Origin: Chitinophaga pinensis | GTDB taxonomy: Bacteria > Bacteroidota > Bacteroidia > Flavobacteriales_D > Crocinitomicaceae | Assembly (NCBI GenBank): GCA_945897765.1 | Contig: CAMDGP010000087.1 | Span: forward strand, 1 to 8,447 | Length of the DNA stretch: 8,447 nucleotides | Reading direction: 5' to 3' | Shown: positions 1-6,032 of the stretch, in pieces | Layout of the letters: every line of letters starts with the position of its first letter | Position numbering within the stretch: the first letter of the stretch is position 1 | The notes under the pieces: model-generated | The model's database searches: none | Told to the model about the DNA's origin: nothing | The model's input: the letters and a program-made list of their open reading frames with translations, nothing else | Program-made: the position numbers and the translations under genes

Positions 1-692
1 TATGCATTCAAGAATTTTACAGACAGGATCATCCAACAAGTTTCCAAACAATTGATTCCATTTATTCAATTATGGGAACAACGATTTATCACGAAAGAAG
101 TGCTTACAAAAGACGTGCACATCAAAATTTTGGAATTGCACTATTTTCTAAATACCCAATGATTGCTAAAGGTGATGTGATGTTTGATGCTCAAAGTAGT
201 GAAGACTTCAATTATTGTATTTACGCAGATATTGTGAAAGATTCAGATACTTTTCGTTTCTACAATGTTCATCTACAATCAATTAAATTTGAATCCGATT
301 ATTACCAAATAAAACCAGGAAATCCAATTGATAATTTGACAGATGAATCGACCATAAAATACATGCTCAAAAAATTACACATTGCCTACCAAAAAAGAGC
401 TGATCAAGCCCGAAGGGTTTCTGAACATGCAAAAACTTCACCTTATCCTACTGTCATCTGTGGGGATTTTAACGACACACCTCTTTCTTATACCTATAAT
501 CAATTTAATCGAACGTTAACCGACGCATTTAGAAATACCTCCATCGGAATTGGCGCTACCTACATTGGTAAATTGCCAGCTGGTCGAATTGATTATATTT
601 TTCATTCACCAGAATTAGCTTCTTATGAGTTCAAAATTCAAAAGGAAGAATATAGTGATCACCGTGCGATTTCGTGTAAAATATCCAAATAA
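1..692 (+). CDS. Endonuclease/exonuclease/phosphatase (EEP) family hydrolase, 5'-truncated by window edge
   Basis: This is the C-terminal part of a Mg2+-dependent phosphoesterase of the DNase I-like/EEP superfamily. The frame is open to the left edge, so the ATG at 72 is internal. Codons before it read C-I-Q-E-F-Y, containing the family's Gln-Glu motif with its metal-binding Glu at 12-14. The other EEP signatures follow in order: FGIALFSKYP after the edge, a VHLQS strand, GDFND at 462-476, RIDYIFHSP with its Asp at 591-593, and the terminal SDH at 654-662 with the catalytic His. All active-site motifs therefore look intact. Family members in Bacteroidota often have an N-terminal membrane segment, which would lie outside the window. 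The substrate (DNA, phospholipid or other phosphodiester) cannot be told from sequence. The stop codon overlaps the start of the next gene (TAATG), suggesting one transcript with translational coupling. Confidence 0.93.
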   Translation, partial: CIQEFYRQDHPTSFQTIDSIYSIMGTTIYHERSAYKRRAHQNFGIALFSKYPMIAKGDVMFDAQSSEDFNYCIYADIVKDSDTFRFYNVHLQSIKFESDYYQIKPGNPIDNLTDESTIKYMLKKLHIAYQKRADQARRVSEHAKTSPYPTVICGDFNDTPLSYTYNQFNRTLTDAFRNTSIGIGATYIGKLPAGRIDYIFHSPELASYEFKIQKEEYSDHRAISCKISK

Positions 693-1309
693 TGTTTGTA
701 GAAATAAATCCATTTAATATTGATAAACGCTTGATTCAACAAGCGGTAGATTGTCTGCAGAAAAGTGGAATTATTATTTTTCCAACCGATTCCGTTTATG
801 CAATCGGTTGTGATTTAATGAATAAAAAAGCATTGCAAGAATTAGCAAGATTGAAAGGAAATAAACTCAATAAAATCAATTTTGCTATCATTTGTCACGA
901 CCTTTCTAATTTATCTTTGTATTCAAAACAGATTGATAGAGCGACATTTAAATTATTAAAACACCATTTGCCAGGACCATTTACGTTTATTTTACCAGCT
1001 AATAATGATATTCCTAAGATTTTTGACACCAATAAAAAGGAAATTGGAATTCGTGTACCTGACAATGAAATCATTTTGGAAATTGTACGCCAATTAGGCA
1101 ATCCAATCGCAACAACCTCTTTGCATAATAAGGCTGATAATATTCAAGAATATTTCTCCGATCCGTATGAGATTTATCAAAATTATGACGATGATGTGGC
1201 GATGATAATTGATGGAGGTTATGGAAAATTGGATGTTACAACTATTGTAGATTGTACACAAGGAGCACCAGAAATTGTGCGTCAAGGATTAGGAATTTTA
1301 GAACTTTAA
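692..1309 (+). CDS. Sua5/YciO/YrdC family protein, YciO-like (putative L-threonylcarbamoyladenylate synthase)
   Basis: Members of this family bind ATP and double-stranded RNA. The TsaC/Sua5 branch makes threonylcarbamoyl-AMP from Thr, bicarbonate and ATP for the t6A37 modification of tRNAs. Visible motifs are PTDSVYAIG (residues 31-39), the basic stretch after RLKGNK (53-58), PGPFTFIL (94-101), RVP (121-123), TTSLHNKADN (141-150), TTIVD (183-187) and VRQGLG (196-201). The length of 205 residues, with no C-terminal Sua5 domain, and the stretch INFAIICHDLSNLSLYS resemble E. coli YciO (about 206 aa) more than TsaC. Whether it is the organism's t6A enzyme or a YciO paralogue is open; it depends on whether another Sua5/TsaC gene exists elsewhere. 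The ATG shares a base with the upstream stop, and the next gene starts one base after this stop, so it is the middle gene of a likely operon. Confidence 0.93.
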   Translation: MFVEINPFNIDKRLIQQAVDCLQKSGIIIFPTDSVYAIGCDLMNKKALQELARLKGNKLNKINFAIICHDLSNLSLYSKQIDRATFKLLKHHLPGPFTFILPANNDIPKIFDTNKKEIGIRVPDNEIILEIVRQLGNPIATTSLHNKADNIQEYFSDPYEIYQNYDDDVAMIIDGGYGKLDVTTIVDCTQGAPEIVRQGLGILEL

Positions 1310-1310
1310 T

Positions 1311-1874
1311 ATGTTAGTAATTGTCGATTGTGGAAGTTCAAAAGTGCCCTACATAGAGCAAATGGTGGACGAATATTGTGATTTCAAAACTGTTTCTTTT
1401 TTTGATTTAACACTAGAAATTGCAAACGAAGCCAACGGACTTATTTTCTCTGGAGCACCCCTGTTGATTACTGAAATGGAAATGGAGAAATTTACAAATC
1501 ATGTTAATTGGATAAAGGAATACGATAAACCCATATTGGGAATTTGCTTTGGTCATCAATTACTTGGTTTGGTACATGGTGCTTTTGGTTCACGAATGAA
1601 AGAAGACCGTGATTGGCAAGAAATTGAAAACTACATCGATTCTCCACTTCTGGATAAATTCCCATCTGTTTTTGAAATGATGGAAGATCACTGTGAAAGT
1701 ATTTCTGTTCCTCCCGATTTTTTATTAGTAGCTTCATCAGATGCGTGCGTCAATGAAATGATGCAACACAAAATCAAACCTTTTTTCGGAGTTCAATTTC
1801 ATCCAGAAGTTTCAGGAAATCATGGCAGTTTATTAATCGAGAATTTTGCAAGAGTCGCTGGTGAAATCAGGTGA
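1311..1874 (+). CDS. Class I glutamine amidotransferase (GuaA N-terminal-like, stand-alone)
   Basis: This is a 187-residue stand-alone class I (triad) glutaminase domain, which hydrolyses glutamine and passes ammonia to a partner synthetase. The nucleophile elbow is GICFGHQLLG with Cys79. The rest of the triad is HPE at 164-166 (His164, Glu166). An MEDHCES stretch at 124-130 corresponds to the HxD/HxE region typical of the GMP-synthase amidotransferase branch. The N-terminal loop reads FSGAP (residues 46-50) where most relatives have SGGP, a small change near the oxyanion hole. No synthetase domain is fused or adjacent, so the acceptor is unknown. It could be an archaeal-type GuaA small subunit, but orphan glutaminases of this kind are common and often uncharacterised. 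It starts one base after the upstream stop, indicating co-transcription. Its C-terminus lies in a near-tandem 10-base repeat (1860-1879). Confidence 0.9.
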   Translation: MLVIVDCGSSKVPYIEQMVDEYCDFKTVSFFDLTLEIANEANGLIFSGAPLLITEMEMEKFTNHVNWIKEYDKPILGICFGHQLLGLVHGAFGSRMKEDRDWQEIENYIDSPLLDKFPSVFEMMEDHCESISVPPDFLLVASSDACVNEMMQHKIKPFFGVQFHPEVSGNHGSLLIENFARVAGEIR

Positions 1875-1915
1875 AATTGAAAATTTTCCATTCTGCATTC
1901 TAAATTCATTTATAC

Positions 1916-1923
1916 TACCTTTG
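1916..1923 (+). promoter_or_regulatory. Candidate Bacteroidota -7 promoter box (TACCTTTG) upstream of tlyA
   Basis: TACCTTTG is an exact match to the TAnnTTTG -7 consensus used by the primary sigma factor of Bacteroidota. It lies in the only real gap of the left gene group, between the amidotransferase stop and the tlyA start. A -33 TTTG is not clear: the nearest candidate is the weak TCTG at 1892-1895, 20 bases upstream. The expected transcription start near 1929 would leave a leader of about 38 bases before the ATG at 1967. The match is seen directly; promoter activity is inferred. Confidence 0.55.
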
Positions 1924-1966
1924 CACCCCAATTCAACTTTGACTTGGAGAACCCAATATACAACAA

Positions 1967-2701
1967 ATGTCAGAAGAACGCTTAGACAAAATATTAATCG
2001 ACCGAAAACTCGTTTCAACAAGGGTTCGAGCAGAACAAATAATAACCGAATCAGGAGTTTTAATCAATGGAAAATTGATTACAAAACCTGGAAAAAAATT
2101 CCCAATTGACGTTGAAATTAAAGTGATGGGCGAAGAAATTCCATGGGTTTCCAAAGGCGCATTGAAATTAATTGGTGCTTTAGAAAAATGGAATTTGGAT
2201 TGTAAAGACAAAACATTCATTGATTTAGGCGCTTCTACTGGTGGTTTTACTGAAATATTGTTGCATAACGGCGCTTCAAAAGTATTTGGTGTTGATGTTG
2301 GCTCGAATCAATTGCACCAACGCATCAAAGAAGACGAACGTGTTATAAACTTAGAGAAAACACACGTTCGCGACTTGACCGTAAAATTAATTCCAGAATT
2401 AGTGGATGGTTTGGTTGTGGACGTTTCCTTTATTTCATTGGAGAAGACCATTCCTTTTGTACATCCGTTTTTGAAAGAAGGAGCTTGGGTTGTGTTGTTG
2501 GTCAAACCACAATTTGAAGTTGGAAAAGTAAATTTAAGTAAAAACGGTATCGTTAAAAATACGGCACTTTATCCAGAAGTCATTGAAAATGTTAAGAATA
2601 TGTGCGAGAAGAACAATCTTACATTTCAACACGTAATAGATTCACCAATTTTGGGAGGCGACGGAAACCGAGAGTTTTTGGGGTATTTTATCAAAAAATA
2701 G
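1967..2701 (+). CDS. tlyA: TlyA family rRNA (cytidine-2'-O)-methyltransferase
   Basis: TlyA is an S-adenosylmethionine-dependent 2'-O-methyltransferase acting on ribosomal RNA (in mycobacteria, 23S C1920 and also 16S C1409); it is often mislabelled hemolysin. The N-terminal S4 RNA-binding domain spans about residues 4-55 and is followed by WVSKGALKL. The FtsJ/RrmJ-like domain contains DLGASTGGFTE (SAM motif I, 87-96), FGVDVG (107-112), VDVSFISL (151-158) and LVKPQFEVGK (178-187). The K-D-K-E catalytic tetrad described for mycobacterial TlyA is present as Lys67, Asp152, Lys180 and Glu236. The 244-residue length, with almost nothing after the NREF motif, fits the shorter TlyA type I, which methylates only the 23S site; that subtype call is inference. 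The ATG at 1967 follows an A-rich leader and opens the S4 domain at the usual place. It probably has its own promoter (box at 1916-1923). Confidence 0.96.
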   Translation: MSEERLDKILIDRKLVSTRVRAEQIITESGVLINGKLITKPGKKFPIDVEIKVMGEEIPWVSKGALKLIGALEKWNLDCKDKTFIDLGASTGGFTEILLHNGASKVFGVDVGSNQLHQRIKEDERVINLEKTHVRDLTVKLIPELVDGLVVDVSFISLEKTIPFVHPFLKEGAWVVLLVKPQFEVGKVNLSKNGIVKNTALYPEVIENVKNMCEKNNLTFQHVIDSPILGGDGNREFLGYFIKK

Positions 2702-2905
2702 TGATTAGTACTTGCAGAAGACACGAAAAGGTATTTAAAAGACAGAGCCGGAGAAAACAAAGTTGTTACAGAAAATTAATAATTCGAAGTCTTAATCAGT
2801 TTCCCTTCTTTCAGTTGACGGAGATTAAGGATCTAAAACAATTGCTTTTTCTATAAATACTGATTACGATATATTTTAATTTAAGATTAATTCCGCTTAT
2901 AATAA
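2702..2905. other. Convergent intergenic gap with a weak hairpin and a possible coding remnant
   Basis: This lies between the ends of two converging genes. The arms CTTAATC (2791-2797) and GATTAAG (2823-2829) form a 7-bp inverted repeat with a 25-base loop, too loose to call a terminator. Codons 2705-2776 read as 24 protein-like residues (LAEDTKRYLKDRAGENKVV within them) before a TAA at 2777-2779, but with no start codon. This may be a gene fragment or chance. I recognise no RNA gene here. Confidence 0.4.
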
Positions 2906-3145
2906 TTAGATTTTATCAAAAATTCTATCTATTTCTTTTGAAAGTTTCACATCTTTTTCAGTAATAGTATCTTTCGCATCGTGGGTAAATAGTTTAATAT
3001 CAACTTTGTTGTATACGTTACTCCAATTTGGATGATGGTTCATTTTTTCTGCTGCAAAGGCAACCTGTGTCATAAACGTAAAGGCTTCAACAAAGTCCTT
3101 AAATTCAAAGCTGCGTTGCAGTTGATTGTTTTCTTCTTTCCACAT
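2906..3145 (-). CDS. 4a-hydroxytetrahydrobiopterin (pterin-4a-carbinolamine) dehydratase
   Basis: This is a PCD/DCoH-family enzyme (PhhB/PCBD type). It dehydrates 4a-hydroxytetrahydropterin, the cofactor product of aromatic amino-acid hydroxylases; some bacterial relatives are linked to molybdopterin metabolism. The hallmark stretch is EKMNHHPNW followed by NVYNKVDI and LFTHDA. With the start chosen here (79 aa), the catalytic histidines are His37, His38 and His55, with the same 17-residue spacing as rat DCoH His62-His79, and Asp65 is the likely acidic residue. The open frame extends 12 codons further, to an ATG at 3181. I prefer the inner ATG (3143-3145) because MWKEENNQL matches the usual N-terminus of this family in Flavobacteriia, an A-rich leader precedes it, and a TAnnTTTG box at 3186-3193 would start transcription at about the outer ATG. 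No hydroxylase gene lies nearby. Confidence 0.93.
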   Translation of the reverse strand: MWKEENNQLQRSFEFKDFVEAFTFMTQVAFAAEKMNHHPNWSNVYNKVDIKLFTHDAKDTITEKDVKLSKEIDRIFDKI

Positions 3146-3185
3146 ATTGTTTTTTTTAATGATAATAAGCTTTTGTACCATTATT

Positions 3186-3193
3186 CAAAACTA
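3186..3193 (-). promoter_or_regulatory. Candidate -7 promoter box (TAGTTTTG) for the carbinolamine dehydratase
   Basis: On the - strand this reads TAGTTTTG, matching TAnnTTTG. Transcription would begin near 3180, giving a leader of about 35 bases before the ATG at 3143-3145. No TTTG is visible at the expected -33 distance, so the call rests on the -7 match and its placement. The box includes the TAG that ends the upstream decayed reading frame. Confidence 0.45.
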
Positions 3194-3418
3194 AGCTAAA
3201 AATTTTGGATTGTGCTTAAATTTTGTTTTACCATTCTTTTCATCACTAAGGAAAAAGAATAGCAATTAAGATGTAGAATCAAACCAATAATTTGTCTTCA
3301 AGTCGGTAAAGAAGAGGCAAACCATAATTTCACTAACCAAACTTTTTAGTTTGTCAACGGCTTCTTTGTTATTCAAATTAACTTCGTTGCTGCCTGCGGC
3401 GGTTTCAGTATTGCTCAT
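3194..3418 (-). pseudogene. Decayed pyridoxamine 5'-phosphate oxidase-fold (general stress protein-like) gene
   Basis: A - strand frame starts with ATG at 3416-3418 and runs 50 codons to a TAA at 3266-3268. Its opening is a Ser/Thr/Asn-rich tail, then NNKEAVDKLKSLVSEIMVCL and FFTDLK. This resembles the N-terminus of the PNPOx-like general stress protein 26 family (typically NKEAIEKLKELAE..., then a CMFCTNL-like strand). Full-length members have about 150-170 residues. Here the expected RPM motif and following strand are missing, and the frame jumps to NYWFDSTS before stopping. After the stop, the same frame reads FFLSDEKNGKTKFKHNPKF, resembling the next family segment (WFFSDKDS...K...NP.V), before a TAG at 3191-3193. 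The FMN-binding core is therefore lost by deletion and stop. The family match is from memory of the pattern, not a search; a real 50-aa peptide is the alternative. Confidence 0.6.
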
Positions 3419-3762
3419 TTTGTTTTTATTTAGTGAAGTTTACATTTTCTCACATTTCTTTTGACACAGTGATGATAAGACTTGAATTTATCATTCTTCA
3501 TTTAATTTGTATTTGTGTCAATTTGTTAGATGCAAAAGTGCAGTTCTTTGATTATATGTCTGTTACACAATATTTCAAAAGATTAAAGAGATTCACACTT
3601 TTCAGTTAATGAAAGATATTAAAAGTTGTTTTCGTTTAAAAGAATGAAAAGAAGATGGAGGGATTTTTTATTTTAAAGTCATTTCTCTTAAATAGCTACA
3701 AATGAAGATATCCCAATGAAATTTATAATTAAACGTTTTTAGACATTTAGAAGGTGACGATT

Positions 3763-3799
3763 TTAAACATAAATGTTAGTAGGGAGAACTAATGTTTAA
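3763..3799. repeat. Imperfect inverted repeat with a 6-base bulge
   Basis: The right arm ACTAATGTTTAA (3788-3799) is the exact complement of TTAAACAT (3763-3770) plus TAGT (3777-3780), with 6 bases (AAATGT) inserted between the two left parts. The loop is AGGGAGA. A second short palindrome, ATGTTT-aatc-AAACAT (3792-3807), overlaps it, so two alternative foldings are possible. No T-run follows on either strand, so it is not an obvious terminator. Function unknown. Confidence 0.4.
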
Positions 3800-3831
3800 T
3801 CAAACATAAACTTGTTAGCGATGTAATGAAA

Positions 3832-3848
3832 GGCTACTTTTCTAGGCC
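3832..3848 (-). terminator. Weak hairpin downstream of the sanA-like gene, possible terminator
   Basis: On the - strand, GGCCTA and TAGCC pair as 5 bp with one bulged base around a GAAAAG loop, followed by TTTCATT. It lies 20 bases after the sanA-like stop, where a terminator would be expected, but the stem is short and the T-run broken. Confidence 0.25.
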
Positions 3849-3868
3849 GTTAATGGCGTTTTCCCCAT

Positions 3869-4537
3869 TTATTTTAATTGTTCAATATTGATGTTTGAAT
3901 TTCCTCCTGTATATTCTTTTCTTCCATAATACTTCGCTTTTCTTTTTATTGCACAGTCAAAAAACGATTTGATAGTTGCGAAATACTCTCTTAAAAAATA
4001 TCTACGTTTGCCAAAAGATTGTCTTGTCGAGTATCCTATTGCATCAATTCCTTTTTGCCTTGCGATGTAAATTGCTCTTGGCAAATGAAAAGCTTGTGAT
4101 ACAATTATTGCATTTTTAATGTCAAATATTTTTTTCGCTCTTTCCATACTAGAATACGTGTCGAAGCCAGCGTAATCTCCGAAAATAATATCTTGAGGTA
4201 CACCGTTTGCAACAAGATAGTTGTTCATTACGGAAATTTCATCATGGGCATCTTCTCCATTGTCACCTGAAATAAGAATCTTTTTTATTCTCCCAGATTT
4301 ATATAGATTTATTGCATCGTCCAAACGGTATTTCAAATAAATTCCAGGTTGATTATTGTTGCTTATTGCTGCACCTAAGACAATAGCAAAATCTTTATCA
4401 TTTAAATTTTCAATATTGGCGAAAATCTTGTTTCGAGCTTTTAATTTCACATAAAAAGGTATAGAAAGTAATAACAATAAACATAATCCAAAGAATAGTA
4501 TTATTCTCTTTTTTGTAAATACTTTTATCTTATTCAT
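3869..4537 (-). CDS. sanA: SanA/YdcF-like membrane protein (DUF218 domain)
   Basis: This 222-residue protein matches the SanA branch of the DUF218 superfamily. In enterobacteria SanA is an inner-membrane protein whose loss increases vancomycin sensitivity at high temperature; its biochemical activity is not settled. One hydrophobic segment (about residues 12-30) after a Lys-rich start should anchor it in the membrane. Domain features follow: AIVLGAA (51-57), a YRLDDAINLYKSGRIKKILISGDNG stretch (70-94), Glu100 in DEISVM, a conserved AGFDTYSSMERAKKIF helix start (123-138), and VSQAFHLPRAIYIARQKGIDAIGY (146-169). A REYFATIKSFFD segment near the C-terminus matches the usual SanA amphipathic end. 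The length is close to E. coli SanA (about 239 aa). An A-rich leader precedes the ATG. It lies 124 bases after mpl on the same strand, so the two may be co-transcribed; no -7 box is visible between them. Confidence 0.9.
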   Translation of the reverse strand: MNKIKVFTKKRIILFFGLCLLLLLSIPFYVKLKARNKIFANIENLNDKDFAIVLGAAISNNNQPGIYLKYRLDDAINLYKSGRIKKILISGDNGEDAHDEISVMNNYLVANGVPQDIIFGDYAGFDTYSSMERAKKIFDIKNAIIVSQAFHLPRAIYIARQKGIDAIGYSTRQSFGKRRYFLREYFATIKSFFDCAIKRKAKYYGRKEYTGGNSNINIEQLK

Positions 4538-4661
4538 TTTTATTTTCTCTTTTCTAATTTTGAATGATTACTTGCGTACCAATGGCATGTAAAGACGGCA
4601 TTTCAATAGGTGATACGTTTTATTTTTTTAATGGACACTAGTAAAAAATTATTTTTAAAAG

Positions 4662-6026
4662 TTATTTCAAATTTTGAACAAGTTCCTCACCTAAAGCATC
4701 GTAATCAATTCCATCAAAATTTCCTGAAGACATCATTAGTAAAACTGAATTCGTCCAGTTTTGAGTACGAATAAAAGCTAAAACTTCAGACGTCTCATTC
4801 ATTACTTGAACATTGCCACCAAAACCATCAAACACTAATTCTTTTGTAATAGGTTCTAGTTTTTTGTGTTCCACCACTTCTGGACTATAATAAACAATTG
4901 CGATATCCGCTTTTTCCATTGCATTTTTATAATGTGGTAAAAATTCTTTTTTCAATGATGAAAAAGTGTGTAATTCCATACATGCTACAACTTTTCTTGA
5001 TGGATATTGGTGTTTGATTGCATTGGTAGTCGCTTTTAACTTAGAGGGAGAATGGGCAAAATCCTTGTAGAAAACGAAATCTGTTTTTTCAGCTACTTTT
5101 TGTAATCGTTTTCCAGCACCCGTAAAATCATTCATTGCCGTTAAAAAATCAGCAGGAACAATTCCAATTGCCTCGCCTAAACGCATGGCACCAATCAAAT
5201 TCTGTAGATTATGTGGACCGAAGATTTTTAATTCGTAATTATTCCCTTCATAAGTTAGTTTTGTTCCATTATCCGTAGGTATAAACTCAGGAGTAGAGTA
5301 GGGAATAGCTTTTAACTTCGAACTATATTTTTGCCCCAAACGATTAACTTCTATATCTTCACTATTGTAAATCAAAAGTCCATTTGGATCAATTAAAGAG
5401 CAAAAAATATCGAATTGTTCAAGGTAATTTTCAAATGTTGGAAACACATTGATATGGTCCCAAGCAATTCCGCTGATGATTGCAATTGTTGGCTGGTATA
5501 AATGAAATTTTGGTCTTCTGTCTATTGGTGAACTTAAATATTCATCGCCTTCCAGAATCATGATTTTTGCATCTTCACTTAATTTTACCATGCAATCATA
5601 ACCTTCCAATTGTGCGCCCACCATATAATCAACATTGATTCCTAATTTATTAATCGCATGCAACAACATGGAAGTTATCGTTGTTTTTCCATGACTTCCT
5701 CCAATGACCACACGAATTTTATCCTTACTTTGTTCATGCAAATATTCTGGGTAGGAGTAAATCGGAATTTTTAGTTCTTTTGCTTTTAGCAACTCTGGAT
5801 TGTCGATTCGAGCATGCATACCCAAAATTACAGCATCTAAATCTGTTGTGATTTTTGCTACATCCCAATCTAATTTAGCAGGTAGAATTCCTTGTTTTTC
5901 CAGACGTGTTCTTGATGGTTCAAAAATTTCATCATCTGATCCAGTTACGATTTCTCCTTTGCGACTTAATGCAATTGCTAAATTGTGCATTGCACTTCCG
6001 CCAATCGCTATAAAATGTACGTTCAT
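4662..6026 (-). CDS. mpl: UDP-N-acetylmuramate:L-alanyl-gamma-D-glutamyl-meso-diaminopimelate ligase (murein peptide ligase)
   Basis: Mpl is a cytoplasmic Mur-ligase-family enzyme that joins the recycled murein tripeptide to UDP-MurNAc using ATP. The N-terminal Rossmann-like domain has HFIAIGGSAMHNLA (4-17) and GSDDEIFEPSRTRLEKQGI (29-47). The IFEPSRTRLE stretch is typical of Mpl rather than MurC. The central ATPase domain has the P-loop GGSHGKTT (109-116), EGDEY (159-163) and WDH (189-191). GPHNLQN (270-276) and GAGKRL (303-308) lead to the C-terminal domain with KDFAHSPSKLKAT (321-333) and SSGNFDG (433-439). The 454-residue length fits Mpl. All core ATP and metal ligands appear present. Some Bacteroidota Mpl-like proteins are annotated only as Mur ligases or MurC; true MurC is the main alternative and normally sits in the dcw cluster, which is absent here. 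No -7 box was found in the 104 bases upstream, but a spaced repeat lies there (6033-6102). Confidence 0.92.
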   Translation of the reverse strand: MNVHFIAIGGSAMHNLAIALSRKGEIVTGSDDEIFEPSRTRLEKQGILPAKLDWDVAKITTDLDAVILGMHARIDNPELLKAKELKIPIYSYPEYLHEQSKDKIRVVIGGSHGKTTITSMLLHAINKLGINVDYMVGAQLEGYDCMVKLSEDAKIMILEGDEYLSSPIDRRPKFHLYQPTIAIISGIAWDHINVFPTFENYLEQFDIFCSLIDPNGLLIYNSEDIEVNRLGQKYSSKLKAIPYSTPEFIPTDNGTKLTYEGNNYELKIFGPHNLQNLIGAMRLGEAIGIVPADFLTAMNDFTGAGKRLQKVAEKTDFVFYKDFAHSPSKLKATTNAIKHQYPSRKVVACMELHTFSSLKKEFLPHYKNAMEKADIAIVYYSPEVVEHKKLEPITKELVFDGFGGNVQVMNETSEVLAFIRTQNWTNSVLLMMSSGNFDGIDYDALGEELVQNLK

Positions 6027-6032
6027 AATTCT

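Larger units (their letters stand above)
3419..3868. other. Long AT-rich intergenic region without a convincing gene
   Basis: About 450 bases with no supported coding region. The longest + strand frame from an ATG here is 45 codons (3472-3609), with no recognisable pattern and no promoter box. An imperfect inverted repeat lies at 3763-3799. A TATGTTTG match to the -7 consensus on the - strand lies at 3801-3808, but it faces no gene with a sensible start. A small hairpin at 3832-3848 lies just beyond the end of the sanA-like gene. I see no tRNA, rRNA or recognisable riboswitch. Confidence 0.6.

Noticed and set aside
72..74. ATG as the start of the EEP hydrolase
   Set aside because: Codons before it encode the conserved Gln-Glu metal-binding motif, so the gene begins upstream.
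1946..1950. GGAGA as a Shine-Dalgarno site for tlyA
   Set aside because: It is 16 bases before the ATG, too far, and Bacteroidota rarely rely on such sites.
1846..2109. + strand 87-codon frame bridging the amidotransferase and tlyA
   Set aside because: It overlaps both real genes in another frame and would span the tlyA promoter box; the product looks random.
2602..2856. 84-codon + strand frame overlapping the end of tlyA
   Set aside because: It lies out of frame inside tlyA for its first 100 bases, and its Arg/Lys/Gln-rich translation has no family pattern.
3472..3609. 45-codon + strand frame in the intergenic region (MIRLEFIILHLICICVN start)
   Set aside because: No -7 box, no recognisable pattern, and the hydrophobic look is expected from T-rich DNA.
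3801..3808. - strand TATGTTTG as a promoter
   Set aside because: It matches the -7 consensus, but the nearest downstream start is almost 400 bases away at the decayed gene; short consensus matches are expected in AT-rich DNA.
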